From the NCBI RefSeq assembly GCF_011758745.1, contig NZ_JAANOV010000001.1, positions 3,844,001 through 3,908,000 on the forward strand: 64,000 bases of DNA, in the 5' to 3' direction. Under the pieces are notes generated by a model that did not search any database, was not told where the DNA came from, and worked only from the letters and a program-made list of their open reading frames with translations. The position numbers were made by a program, and so were the translations under genes. This document shows positions 45,573 through 54,727 of the stretch, in pieces. The stretch comes from Amycolatopsis granulosa. Lineage in GTDB: Bacteria > Actinomycetota > Actinomycetes > Mycobacteriales > Pseudonocardiaceae. Numbering within the stretch: position 1 is the stretch's first letter; every line of letters starts with the position of its first letter.

Positions 45573-47210
45573 CTACAGGTAGGCGTCCGCGTCGTGGATC
45601 GTGTACGCGTAGCCCTGTTCGGCGAGGAACCGCTGCCGGTGCGCGGCGTATTCGGTGTCCAGGGTGTCGCGCGAGACCACCGAGTAGAAGTGCGCCTGCC
45701 TGCCGTCGGCCTTCGGCCGCAGCAGCCGGCCCAGGCGCTGGGCCTCCTCCTGCCGCGAGCCGAAGGTGCCCGACACCTGGATGGCGACCGTCGCCTCCGG
45801 CAGGTCGATCGAGAAGTTCGCGACCTTCGACACCACGAGCTTGCCGATCTCGCCGCGGCGGAACGCGTCGAACAGCGCCTCGCGCTCCTTGTTCCGCGTC
45901 GAACCCTGGATCACCGGTGCGTCCAGTTCGGCGCCCAGTTCCTCCAGCTGGTCCAGGTAGGCGCCGATCACGAGGGTCTGTTCGCCCGCGTGTTTGTCCA
46001 GAATGGACTTCACAACCGGCATCTTGGTCCGCGCGGTGGCGGCGAGCTTGTACTTGTCCTCGGGTTCGGCCGTCGCGTACAGCAGGCGCTCGTTGTCGGT
46101 GAGCGTCACGCGCACCTCGATGCACTCGGCGGGCGCGATCCAGCCCTGCGCCTCGATGTCCCGCCACGGCGCGTCGTACCGCTTCGGGCCGATGAGCGAG
46201 AACACGTCGCCTTCGCGGCCGTCCTCGCGCACCAGTGTCGCGGTCAGGCCGAGACGGCGACGGGACTGCAGATCCGCGGTCATGCGGAAGACCGGCGCGG
46301 GCAACAGGTGCACCTCGTCGTAGACGATCAGGCCCCAGTCCCGCGAGTCGAACAGCTCCAGGTGCTTGTACTCGCCCTTGGACTTGCGGGTGATCACCTG
46401 GTAGGTGGCGATGGTGACCGGCCGGATCTCCTTCTTCTCACCGGAGTACTCGCCGATCTCGTCCTCGGTCAGGGACGTGCGCGCCACCAGCTCGCGCTTC
46501 CACTGGCGGCCGGCGACGGTGTTGGTCACCAGGATGAGGGTGGTCGCCTGTGCCCTGGCCATGGCGGCGGCGCCGACGAGGGTCTTGCCCGCCCCGCAGG
46601 GCAGCACGACCACGCCGGAACCGCCGGCCCAGAACGCCTCGGCGGCCTGCCGCTGGTAGTCGCGCAGCCCCCAGCCCGTCTCGGCCAGGTGCATCGGGTG
46701 CGCCTCGCCGTCGACGTAGCCGGCCAGGTCTTCGGCCGGCCAGCCCACCTTGAGCAGCGCCTGCTTGAGCCGGCCCCGCTCCGACGGGTGCACCGTCACC
46801 GTGTCGTCGTCGATGCGATTGCCCAGCATCGGGCTGATCTTCTTGTTGCGCAGCACCTCTTCGAGCACGGCCCGGTCGGTCGTGGTCATCACCAGGCCGT
46901 GCGCGGGGTTGTTGGCGATCTGCAGCCGGCCGAACCGCGCCATCGTGTCGACGATGTCGATCAGCAGCGGCTGTGGCACCGGGAAGCGCGAGTAGGTGGT
47001 CAGGGCGTCCACCACCTGCTCGGCGTCGTGGCCGGCCGCGCGGGCGTTCCACAACGCGAGCGGGGTGATGCGGTAGGTGTGTACGTGCTCGGGGGCCCGT
47101 TCCAGTTCGGCGAACGGGGCGATCGCGATCCGGGCGTCGTCGGCCATGCGGTGGTCGACCTCGAGCAGCACGGTCTTGTCGGATTGGACGATCAACGGGC
47201 CATCGGTCAC
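45573..47210 (-). CDS. DNA repair helicase XPB
   Basis: A 545-residue SF2 3'-5' helicase of the XPB/Ssl2 family. An N-terminal XPB-specific domain precedes the helicase core with Walker A PCGAGKT near residue 201 and the DEVH box (VYDEVHLLP near 297); motif III is LGLTATLVREDG and motif VI is RQEEAQRLGRLLRP. It unwinds damaged DNA and probably acts in nucleotide excision repair or transcription stress. GTG 47210 follows AAGGAA. Mycobacterial orthologue: Ercc3 (Rv0861c). Confidence 0.96.
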   Translation of the reverse strand: MTDGPLIVQSDKTVLLEVDHRMADDARIAIAPFAELERAPEHVHTYRITPLALWNARAAGHDAEQVVDALTTYSRFPVPQPLLIDIVDTMARFGRLQIANNPAHGLVMTTTDRAVLEEVLRNKKISPMLGNRIDDDTVTVHPSERGRLKQALLKVGWPAEDLAGYVDGEAHPMHLAETGWGLRDYQRQAAEAFWAGGSGVVVLPCGAGKTLVGAAAMARAQATTLILVTNTVAGRQWKRELVARTSLTEDEIGEYSGEKKEIRPVTIATYQVITRKSKGEYKHLELFDSRDWGLIVYDEVHLLPAPVFRMTADLQSRRRLGLTATLVREDGREGDVFSLIGPKRYDAPWRDIEAQGWIAPAECIEVRVTLTDNERLLYATAEPEDKYKLAATARTKMPVVKSILDKHAGEQTLVIGAYLDQLEELGAELDAPVIQGSTRNKEREALFDAFRRGEIGKLVVSKVANFSIDLPEATVAIQVSGTFGSRQEEAQRLGRLLRPKADGRQAHFYSVVSRDTLDTEYAAHRQRFLAEQGYAYTIHDADAYL

Positions 47211-47218
47211 GTATTCCT

Positions 47219-48685
47219 TTATACGGTGTTGCCGGAGGTCAGGCCGTGCTGGTCGGAGGCCGGGGCGCCGAACCAGCGGGTCAGGGCGGCGTCGAGAGGG
47301 CCGCCGTCCGGCGTCCAGCACCGCGCCCCGTCCGGCCGGATCAGCAGGGCGGCCTCGGTCAGGTGGTGGTCCGGTTTGGCCTGGACCCGGTCGACGCGGC
47401 CGGACCAGCCCGGCGGTAGTGGGTGGTCGCCGGTGAGGTCGAGCAGGAGACCGCGTCCGGTCCTCAGCAGCGCCGACAGGCGGGTGGCACCGTCGGCGGT
47501 GAGCAGGTCGGCGTCGGGTACCCGGTCCGGACTGTCCAAACCGGACATCATGCCGGCCAGGTAGTGGTTGGTGTCGGGCAGGCGCAGGAGGTCGACGAAG
47601 ATGTCGCGCAGCGCGAGGACGTCTTCGCTCGGCTTCGGCGCGGCGAGCACGCGCTGGGCCGAGGTGTGGTGCAGCACGCGGGCGGCCGCGGGATGCCGTT
47701 CGTCCTGATAGGTGTCCAGCAGATCGTCCGAGGCCCAGCCGTGCACGGCGGCCGCCAGCTTCCAGCCGAGGTTGACGGCGTCCTGCACGCCGAGGTTCAG
47801 TCCCTGGCCGCCGAGCGGTGGGTGGATGTGGGCCGCGTCTCCCGCGAACAGGATCCGGCCGTGCCGGTACTGCTCGAGTTGCCGGGTCGCATCGCTCCAC
47901 CGGGATGCGGTGAGGATGCCTGCCAGCCGGGTGTCCTCGCCGTAGACCGCGGTGAGGGCGTCGACGACCTCGCTCTCCTGGACCGGACCGGTGCCTGGCG
48001 ACTGGTCTTCGCGGCCGAACGTCAGCCGGTAGCGGTCGCCGCCGACCGGATGGAGCATCGACCAGTAGCCGTTCGCGTGCCGGGTCAGCTCGCTGATGTG
48101 TCCCGCCCGCTCGGGTACCAGTGCGGACACCGCGGCCAGCCGGATCTCGGCCAGTACGGCCTGGAAGGTGCCGGGCCGGCCGGGGAAGGGCAGGCCGAGC
48201 AGCTTGCGGACGGTGCTGTGCGCGCCGTCGCAGGCGACCAGGTACCGGGCACGCAGGTTCCGGTCGGCGGTGGTGACGGTGACGCCGTCGCCGTCCTGCT
48301 GGACGCCGGTGACCCGTCGTCCGCGTCGCAGGTCGGCACCGCGGCGCAGGGCGGCGTGCTCCAGGACCTCCTCCACGAGGTCTTGCCGGACCGACAGTGG
48401 ATAGGGGTGGCGGGTCGGCCAGGACGAGTAGTCGAGCGGCACCGGCAGCGTCGCGAAGTGGCCGCCGACCGGCGCGCGCTCGTGGGCCTTCGCCCGCAGG
48501 GCGTCGAGCAGGCCGCGCTGCTCGAACAGCTCGGCGGTGCGGGGCTGGATGGTGCCGCCCTTGGTCTGCTCGACGCGTTCGGTCAGCGGTTCGAAGACCA
48601 CTGTCCGCACGCCGGCGAGAGCGAGTTCGTGGGCGAGGGTCAGGCCGGCCGGGCCCGCTCCCGCGATGACGACATCGGTGTCCAC
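47219..48685 (-). CDS. FAD-dependent aromatic monooxygenase (PheA/TfdB type)
   Basis: A 488-residue class A flavoprotein hydroxylase. Visible motifs: N-terminal VIAGAGPAGLTLAHELALAG, the middle RYLVACDGAHSTVRKLLG (DG motif) and GRILFAGDAAHIHPPLGGQG (GD motif near residue 278). The C-terminal thioredoxin-like domain of the family is short. It probably hydroxylates an aromatic or polyketide substrate with NADPH and O2. GTG 48685 follows GGGAGGA. It is divergent from a TetR gene, its probable regulator, with an inverted repeat between. Confidence 0.92.
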   Translation of the reverse strand: MDTDVVIAGAGPAGLTLAHELALAGVRTVVFEPLTERVEQTKGGTIQPRTAELFEQRGLLDALRAKAHERAPVGGHFATLPVPLDYSSWPTRHPYPLSVRQDLVEEVLEHAALRRGADLRRGRRVTGVQQDGDGVTVTTADRNLRARYLVACDGAHSTVRKLLGLPFPGRPGTFQAVLAEIRLAAVSALVPERAGHISELTRHANGYWSMLHPVGGDRYRLTFGREDQSPGTGPVQESEVVDALTAVYGEDTRLAGILTASRWSDATRQLEQYRHGRILFAGDAAHIHPPLGGQGLNLGVQDAVNLGWKLAAAVHGWASDDLLDTYQDERHPAAARVLHHTSAQRVLAAPKPSEDVLALRDIFVDLLRLPDTNHYLAGMMSGLDSPDRVPDADLLTADGATRLSALLRTGRGLLLDLTGDHPLPPGWSGRVDRVQAKPDHHLTEAALLIRPDGARCWTPDGGPLDAALTRWFGAPASDQHGLTSGNTV

Positions 48686-48703
48686 ATGTCCTCCCAGGTT
48701 AAA

Positions 48704-48724
48704 AGTATACTCAGTGCAGAATAC
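48704..48724. promoter_or_regulatory. Probable TetR operator between monooxygenase and regulator
   Basis: GTATACT at 48705-48711 and AGAATAC at 48718-48724 form an inverted repeat with one mismatch and a 6-nt spacer; AGTATACT at 48704-48711 is itself a perfect palindrome. The 72-bp gap holds the promoters of both divergent genes. Confidence 0.55.
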
Positions 48725-48757
48725 GACCGAGTGAAAGGAGTTTGCTACCGTGCCCCT

Positions 48758-49435
48758 GTGACGGAGCCCACCGGACTGCGTGAACGCAAGAAGCAGCGCA
48801 CCCGCGCGGCGATCTCGAACGCGGCGATCGAGCTGTTCCTGGCCCACGGGTTCGACCAGGTGTCCGTCGCACAGGTGGCGGAGGCGGCCGAGGTCTCCCG
48901 GCGCACGTTGTTCGCCTACTTCCCGACGAAGGAATCGCTGGTCGTCCACCGCTTCGCCGACCACGAGACGGAAAGCGCGCGGGTGGTGCGCGCCCGCCCG
49001 GACGGCCGGAGCCCCCTGGAAGCACTCCGGGAGCACTTCCTCGACGGGCTCGGCCGGCGCGACCCCATCACGGGTCTGAACGATGAGCCCGGCGTCCGCG
49101 CGTTGTACGAGCTGATCTTCGCGACGCCGGCGTTGGTGGCCCGCATGCTCGAGTTCAACCAAACCGCCGAGGCGGCGCTGACCGAAGCCCTGACGGAGAC
49201 CGCCGGGGTGGAGGTGGGCGAGGCGCGCGTGGCCGCGGCCGCGATCGTCGCGGTGCTGTGGGCGCTCGCGCGGCAGAACCTCGCGGCCGTCGTGGCCGGG
49301 CGGCCCGCGGACGAGGTGTTCCCCGAGGCCGAGGCGGCCGCCGAGGAGGCATTTCGGCTGCTGGACGGCGGCTTCGGCAGCCTCGGCCGCGGTAGTGGCG
49401 TGGCGAACGCCACAGGGAAGGAACGTCACGGGTAG
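48758..49435 (+). CDS. TetR-family regulator
   Basis: A 225-residue regulator: TRAAISNAAIELFLAHGFDQ and VSVAQVAEAAEVSRRTLFAY form the HTH, followed by a helical ligand domain. GTG 48758 is the best fit to the family N-terminus; GTG 48731 is an in-frame alternative. It probably represses the divergent monooxygenase gene. The 197 bp after it (49436-49632) contain no gene that I can support. Confidence 0.9.
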   Translation: MTEPTGLRERKKQRTRAAISNAAIELFLAHGFDQVSVAQVAEAAEVSRRTLFAYFPTKESLVVHRFADHETESARVVRARPDGRSPLEALREHFLDGLGRRDPITGLNDEPGVRALYELIFATPALVARMLEFNQTAEAALTEALTETAGVEVGEARVAAAAIVAVLWALARQNLAAVVAGRPADEVFPEAEAAAEEAFRLLDGGFGSLGRGSGVANATGKERHG

Positions 49436-49632
49436 TGCCGGGCGTCTTGCGGAGCGGAAGAGTTCGATGCGCGGGTGGAACCTCCGCACCGGGGCCAATA
49501 CGATCGCCCGACGGACCGCGCGACGAGTAGCGCGGGCGGGGCGCATGTGTCCGGGGTCGCTACCCTCTCCGGGGTTGGCGATCCAGCCGGTGCCGATCCG
49601 AACCCGGCAAGACGGCTAGAGAAGGAAGTCAG

Positions 49633-52185
49633 GTGGCCCGGCGGCACAAGCGTCCCGAGAGCGGTGAGGCGCTGGACCGGCGGCCGGACACCCGCACAGG
49701 CAGCCGGTGGCGGCTGCGGAACTGGCGGCTGCGCACCAAGCTGATCGTCGTCCTGCTCATCCCGTTGCTGACGGTGCTGGCGCTGACCGCCCTGCACGCG
49801 CGCGGGAACCTGCAGCACGCCGAGCAACTGGCGGAACTCGCCGCCCACAGCCGTGTCGACGCGGGCGTCAACGCCGTGGTGAACGAGCTGCAACGCGAGC
49901 GGGACCTGACGGTGCGCTACGTCGCCGGGCAGCGCCGGAACGGGCTCGGCGAGCTGCGGGACCAGCGCGGCCGGGTGGATCAGGCCGCGGGCGCGTTCGC
50001 CCGGGAACTGTCGGCGCAACGTTCCCGCTTGTCCCCGACCAGCGCCGAGGACCTCACCGAGGCCCAGTCACGGCTGGAGGCACTGCCCGGGCTGCGATAT
50101 TCCGGGGAGTTCACGAATTCGCCCGCCGATTCGATCCTGACCTCCTACAGCGACCTCATCTCCGGCGTGCTCGGCCTGTCCGACCAGGCGGTCGCGGAGA
50201 TCGCGGACCCGGAGGTCACGCGGCTGCGGCTGGCGGCCAACGCGCTGGCCCGGGTCAAGGACCAGATGTCGGTCAAGCGCGCCGTCCTCGGGCAGGCCTT
50301 CGCCGAGGGCACCGTCTCCCCGGACCGGCTGCGGAAGCTCCTCGGTGCCGACGCCCAGCTCGTCGCCGCGCAGAACGACTACCGCACGTTCGCCACCACG
50401 GCCGAGCAGCGGTCCTACGCGCAGACCGTGTCCGGCCCCGCCGTGCAGACCGCGACCACGTTGTTCGAACTCGCCGTGACCAGGGCCGAGAACGGGCAGA
50501 ACCTGACGGGGCTCGACTCCCGCCAGTGGGAGCAGGCGATCACCGGCTCGATCGACCTCGCCTACCAGTTCCAGCAGACGTTGCAGGTGCAGACCCAGCA
50601 GCGGTGCGACGCGCTGGCCGCGGACGCCCGCCGCTCCGCGATCGTCAACGCCGCGGTGGTGTTCGGTGCTCTGCTGCTGTGCGGCGTTCTCGCCGTGGTC
50701 ATCGGCCGCTCGCTGCTGCGACCGCTGCGGATCCTGCGCAACACCGCGTTCGACGTCGCTGAGCACCGCCTGCCCGCCGCCGTGGACGAGATCCTCGCCG
50801 ATCCGCACCCAGACTTCATGGCCGCGCACCGCGGTGTGGCGCCCGTGCCGGTGTTCACCCGCGAGGAGGTCGGGCAGGTCGCGCGCGCGTTCGACGCGGT
50901 GCACGGACAGGCGGTGCGGCTGGCCGGTGAACAGGCGCTCCTGCGGGAGAACATCAACGCGATGTTCGTCAACCTCTCCAAACGCACCCAGGACCTGGTC
51001 GAACGCCAGCTGTCGGTGCTGGATCGGATGGAGGCCGACGAGCAGGACCCGGAAACCCTGGGTGGTCTGTTCGAACTCGACCACCTGGCGACGCGGATGC
51101 GGCGCAACAGCGAGAACCTGCTCGTGTTGTCCGGGCACGACTTCGGCGACGCGCAGGCCGAACCGGTCGCCGCCGAGGAGATCATCGGAGCGGCGTTGTC
51201 GGAGGTCGAGCACTACCAGCGGATCGAGCTCACCGCGACGCCGGAGATCGCGATCCGCGGCGAGGCGTGCAACGACCTGGTGCACGTCGTCTCCGAACTG
51301 CTCGAGAACGCGACGCTGTATTCGCCGCCGGACAAGACGGTGACCGTGGTCAGCTCACTCGCCGAGGACGGCGCGTGGCACGTGCACATCACCGATCAGG
51401 GCGCCGGGATGCCCCAGCCGGAGATCGATCGCGCGAACAAGCGGCTGGCCGACCCGCCCGACGTGGATGTCGAGGTGTCGCGGCGGATGGGCCTGTTCGT
51501 GGTGGCCACGCTGGCCAAGCGTCACGACATCCAGGTGCGGTTGCGGCCGGCGGACGGGGCCGGCCTGGTGGCCACGGTCGTCGTCCCGGCTGCGCTGGTG
51601 ATCGAGCACGTTCCGCCGGTCCCGGAGCCGCTGCCCGCCCCGGCCACGCCGGAACCGCCGCCGGCGCCGGTCGCGCTGCCGTCACTCGCGCCGATCGCCC
51701 TGCCGGAGCCGGTTCCGGAACCCGCGCCGCTGCCCGCTGTGGAACCGGAGCTGGACGACACGGTCGCGATCCCGGTGGTGCGGGACGAGCAGCAGCGCGT
51801 GACCGCCGAGCGGAACGTCGACTGGCCGACCGCCGACAAGGACGTTTTCCCGCCCGAGGAAGAGGAACCGACCGAGCGGATGCCGGCCTACCAGGCGGTG
51901 TTGTCCCGGTGGTTCACGACCGGTGAGCACTGGCCGGTCAGCCGCCCGGACCCGGCGAACCAGGGGGAACGGCCCGAGTGGCCGGCGGAGCCGGAATGGC
52001 CGTCGTCGGACGGGGACGCGGCCGTGGACGGCAACCCGCCGAACTTCCCGCAGCAGCTGCGGCGCCGGCCGGATTCGTTCGACCCGCCTACGCTTTCACT
52101 CGATCCGGACGAGGTGCGGCATCGGATGTCGCGGCTGCAGAACGGCTTCGCCCGCGCCCGCGACGCACGGGCGACGGAGGGCTGA
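49633..52185 (+). CDS. Orphan CvnA-type sensor kinase with nitrate-sensor-like domain
   Basis: An 850-residue membrane sensor. Helix one (LIVVLLIPLLTVLALTAL) and helix two (AAVVFGALLLCGVLAVVIG) flank an extracellular NIT-like helical domain (VVNELQRERDLTVRYVAG). A HAMP-like linker and helical region lead to an HATPase_c domain with N box SELLENATLYSPP and G box DQGAGMPQPEI. No canonical phospho-accepting His motif is obvious, as in other CvnA proteins. The Pro-rich tail ends with PTERMPAYQAVLSRWF. No cvnB-D follow. Its last 98 nt overlap the convergent gluD gene. Confidence 0.9.
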   Translation: MARRHKRPESGEALDRRPDTRTGSRWRLRNWRLRTKLIVVLLIPLLTVLALTALHARGNLQHAEQLAELAAHSRVDAGVNAVVNELQRERDLTVRYVAGQRRNGLGELRDQRGRVDQAAGAFARELSAQRSRLSPTSAEDLTEAQSRLEALPGLRYSGEFTNSPADSILTSYSDLISGVLGLSDQAVAEIADPEVTRLRLAANALARVKDQMSVKRAVLGQAFAEGTVSPDRLRKLLGADAQLVAAQNDYRTFATTAEQRSYAQTVSGPAVQTATTLFELAVTRAENGQNLTGLDSRQWEQAITGSIDLAYQFQQTLQVQTQQRCDALAADARRSAIVNAAVVFGALLLCGVLAVVIGRSLLRPLRILRNTAFDVAEHRLPAAVDEILADPHPDFMAAHRGVAPVPVFTREEVGQVARAFDAVHGQAVRLAGEQALLRENINAMFVNLSKRTQDLVERQLSVLDRMEADEQDPETLGGLFELDHLATRMRRNSENLLVLSGHDFGDAQAEPVAAEEIIGAALSEVEHYQRIELTATPEIAIRGEACNDLVHVVSELLENATLYSPPDKTVTVVSSLAEDGAWHVHITDQGAGMPQPEIDRANKRLADPPDVDVEVSRRMGLFVVATLAKRHDIQVRLRPADGAGLVATVVVPAALVIEHVPPVPEPLPAPATPEPPPAPVALPSLAPIALPEPVPEPAPLPAVEPELDDTVAIPVVRDEQQRVTAERNVDWPTADKDVFPPEEEEPTERMPAYQAVLSRWFTTGEHWPVSRPDPANQGERPEWPAEPEWPSSDGDAAVDGNPPNFPQQLRRRPDSFDPPTLSLDPDEVRHRMSRLQNGFARARDARATEG

Positions 52186-52990
52186 GGGGACCCGGTCCGG
52201 CCGGCCGTTGCCGGGCGTCGATCGCGCGGGCCAGCCGGGACAACGCGTAGTTGATCGCGAAGTACAGCAGGGCGATCACCAGGTAGGTCTGGATCAGCAG
52301 CCGGTTGTACCCGGCGAGCACCTTGCCGCTTTCCAGCAGCTCGGCGTAGCTGACCACGATGCCGAGCGAGGTGTCCTTCACGACGCCCGCGGCCTGGCTG
52401 ATCAGCGCGGGCACCACTCGGCGGATGGCCTGGGGGAAGATCACGTACCGCATCGCCTGGTGGGGCCGCATCCCGAGCGCGGCGGCGGCATCGCCCTGGC
52501 CGGCCTCCAGCGAGCGGAAGCCGCTGCGGAAGATCTCGGCGAACTGCGCCGAGCGGGACACGGCGATCGGCAGGACGAGCTTCCACAGCAGCGGAAGGTC
52601 CATGCCGTAGCGGGGCAGCGCGAACATCGCGAAGTAGATCAGCAGTAGCAGCGGAACGACCCGGATGGCCTCGACGTACACCCGCGCCGGTGCGCGGACC
52701 GCGAGGTGCCGGGACACCCGGGCGAAGGCGAGCGCGAGCCCGGCGAGCATGGCCAGCGCGACGCCCAGCACGGCCGCGAGAGCCGTTCCGCCGAGGCCGC
52801 CGAGCAGGTAACGCCACATCGGCCAGGAGGCGTAGGGCGCCCAGCGCGCGGCCGCGAGCTCCCCGTTGATCGCGAACTGCCGCACGGCCAGCGCGACCAG
52901 CACCAGCCCGGCGAGGACGGCGACCACGGTGGCGATGCGGATCCGCCGCCGGGCCCGCGGTCCGGGGCTGTCGAAGAGCGCGGGTGTCAT
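52088..52990 (-). CDS. gluD: Glutamate-type ABC transporter permease (GluD-like)
   Basis: A 300-residue polar amino-acid permease of the HisM/GluD type with the EAA-like loop EAGQGDAAAALGMRPHQAM and helices such as VEAIRVVPLLLLIYFAMFAL. The C-terminal 30 residues are basic and low in complexity (VRRGRGRSRSAAATSD), and fall where the gene overlaps the CvnA 3' end. ATG 52990 overlaps the stop of a small upstream frame. It pairs with GluC to form the membrane channel. Confidence 0.9.
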   Translation of the reverse strand: MTPALFDSPGPRARRRIRIATVVAVLAGLVLVALAVRQFAINGELAAARWAPYASWPMWRYLLGGLGGTALAAVLGVALAMLAGLALAFARVSRHLAVRAPARVYVEAIRVVPLLLLIYFAMFALPRYGMDLPLLWKLVLPIAVSRSAQFAEIFRSGFRSLEAGQGDAAAALGMRPHQAMRYVIFPQAIRRVVPALISQAAGVVKDTSLGIVVSYAELLESGKVLAGYNRLLIQTYLVIALLYFAINYALSRLARAIDARQRPAGPGPLSPPSPVRRGRGRSRSAAATSDAAPRPDRVKA

Positions 52991-53163
52991 GACGGGCCTG
53001 CCTGGGTGAGCACGAGCGACCGGGCCCGGGGGTGCGGGCGGGACCCGTTCTGATGGGCACGCGGTGACCGGCCGCCGGGCAAGCGGTTGCCGACGGGGTG
53101 CCGGGCCGCGGAGTGACGACCCGCGGGCGGTGGTGGTAGCGCTTCCCGGCCGGCCGGGGTCAT
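52987..53163 (-). CDS. Possible 58-residue small protein bridging gluC and gluD
   Basis: An open frame whose ATG overlaps the gluC stop (ATGA at 53163-53160) and whose TGA overlaps the gluD ATG (ATGA at 52990-52987). The product (MTPAGREALPPPPAGRH...) is Pro/Arg/His-rich, without a membrane segment or known domain. The double overlap would let ribosomes travel from gluC to gluD. It may act only as a coupling frame. Confidence 0.35.
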   Translation of the reverse strand: MTPAGREALPPPPAGRHSAARHPVGNRLPGGRSPRAHQNGSRPHPRARSLVLTQAGPS

Positions 53164-53804
53164 CGGGGGATCGCCAGCTTCCGTTCCGCCAGCGCGGTTC
53201 CCGCGGAGATCATCAGCGCCAGCACGGCGTAACAGACACCCGCCCCGACGTAGACCGGCAGCGGTTCCGCCAGGACGAGGTTGATCCGGTTCGCCGCCTC
53301 GGTCAGTTCGACCACCCCGACCGCGGCGGCGAGGGCGGTGTTCATCAGCAGCTGGATGGTGACGTTGCCGAGCGGCTGGACGATCGCGCGCAGCGCCTGC
53401 GGCAGGACCACCGCCGACAGTGACTGTCCGAAACCGAGCCCGAGCGCGCGGGCCGCCTCCGTCTGGCCCGCTCCGACCGCGTTCACGCCCGCCCGCAGCG
53501 TTTCGGCGTAATACGAAGCCATGTAGAGCGCCGTCGCGGCGGCCGCCGTGGTGAACAGGCCGAAACTGATTCCCACCGCCGGTAGCCCGAAAACGAACAG
53601 CACCAGCCACACCGCGAGCGGAATGTTCTGGAACAGCTCCACATAAGCGGTACCGAACGCGCGCAGCGGGCGGACCGGGCAGATGCGGAACGCGGTGATC
53701 ACCACCGCGACCGTCACCGCACCGGCGAAGCTGAACACGGTCAGCAGGACCGTGTTCAGCGCACCCTCGGCGAACGTCCCGAGGTGATCGCCCCACCCGT
53801 TCAC
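53160..53804 (-). CDS. gluC: Glutamate-type ABC transporter permease (GluC-like)
   Basis: A 214-residue HisM-type permease: VELFQNIPLAVWLVLFVFGL, the EAA loop GAGQTEAARALGLGFGQSLS and NTALAAAVGVVELTEAANRI. Start ATG 53804 overlaps the end of gluB by 4 nt. It is the second gene of gluB-gluC-(small frame)-gluD. Confidence 0.92.
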   Translation of the reverse strand: MNGWGDHLGTFAEGALNTVLLTVFSFAGAVTVAVVITAFRICPVRPLRAFGTAYVELFQNIPLAVWLVLFVFGLPAVGISFGLFTTAAAATALYMASYYAETLRAGVNAVGAGQTEAARALGLGFGQSLSAVVLPQALRAIVQPLGNVTIQLLMNTALAAAVGVVELTEAANRINLVLAEPLPVYVGAGVCYAVLALMISAGTALAERKLAIPR

Positions 53805-54727
53805 GATCCGGGAACGGAACCCGTCTTGGGCGGGGCGGGCACGTCACCGGGGATGACCGTCCCGAGGGTTTGCCGGTACGCCTCCTGCCACAGCCCGGCC
53901 GCCTGGATCTTCGTCAGCCAGGCGTTGACGAACTGCTTGAACGTGTCGTCGCCGTGGTGGATGCCGATGCCGTACGGGTCCTGCCCGAACGTGCCGGTGT
54001 TGATCTGCACCTTGTCGTTGGTCTGCGCGTTGCCGGCCAGCTGCGTCAGGTCGTTGACGTACACGTCGCCGCGGCCCTGCTCCAGCGCGGTCACGCACTC
54101 GGCGTTGGTGCCGAGCGTGATCATTTCGGCGGGCTGGTACTGCTGGGCCAGCGCCATCCCGGTCGAGTTCGTCACCGCGAGCACCCGCTTGCCCTTCAGG
54201 TCCTGCGGTTTGGTGACGGCCGAGTCGCCCTTCCGCGCCATGATCGCCGGCCCGGACATGAAGTACGGTCCGGCGAAGGACACCTTCTCGGCTCGTGCCG
54301 GGGTGATCGAGTAGGTGTGCAGGACCACGTCGACGGTGTTGTTCTGCAGCAACGCCTCGCGGATCTGCGACGTCGAATTGACGATCTTCACGTTCGGCCT
54401 GCCCAGGATGTACTTCGCGAGCAGCCGGCCGAGGATCGCGTCGAAGCCCTCGGTCTGACCGGTGGTCGGGTTCTGCTGGGACAGCAGCGGCGTGTCCAGC
54501 TGGCTGCCGATGAGGATCTGCCCGCGTTGTTTGATCGCCTGCGCGGTCGGGCTGGTCGCGAGATCGGCGTCGGACGCGACTGGGGCCCGGTCGAGCAGGT
54601 TCTGCTCCTGACCGCCGCCTCCCGCGGGCGGTACCGCACCGCCGCTGGAGCTGCAGGCGGTGGCCGCGCTCAGCGCTACCGCGGTGAGCAGGGCGGCGAG
54701 GCGCCGTCGTCGTGCTGGTGCCGTCAT
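53801..54727 (-). CDS. gluB: Glutamate-type ABC transporter solute-binding lipoprotein (GluB-like)
   Basis: A 308-residue secreted lipoprotein with a basic N-terminus, hydrophobic segment LAALLTAVALSAATAC and lipobox-like Ala-Thr-Ala-Cys, then a family 3 binding domain (FDAILGRLLAKYILG, NNTVDVVLHTYSITPARAEKV, FAGPYFMSGPAIMARKGDS). It would capture glutamate or a related amino acid outside the membrane. AGGAGGG precedes ATG 54727. The operon has no ATPase gene (gluA), which usually comes first. Confidence 0.92.
   Translation of the reverse strand: MTAPARRRRLAALLTAVALSAATACSSSGGAVPPAGGGGQEQNLLDRAPVASDADLATSPTAQAIKQRGQILIGSQLDTPLLSQQNPTTGQTEGFDAILGRLLAKYILGRPNVKIVNSTSQIREALLQNNTVDVVLHTYSITPARAEKVSFAGPYFMSGPAIMARKGDSAVTKPQDLKGKRVLAVTNSTGMALAQQYQPAEMITLGTNAECVTALEQGRGDVYVNDLTQLAGNAQTNDKVQINTGTFGQDPYGIGIHHGDDTFKQFVNAWLTKIQAAGLWQEAYRQTLGTVIPGDVPAPPKTGSVPGS

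Noticed and set aside
44922..47564. An 880-codon plus-strand open frame opposite the membrane protein, XPB and part of the monooxygenase
   Set aside because: It is a GC-bias shadow of clear minus-strand genes; no domain is visible. Only its promoter-like start is noted as a finding.
49436..49632. Regulatory RNA or small gene in the 197-bp gap before the orphan CvnA
   Set aside because: No convincing frame with a ribosome site and no clear structured element were found.
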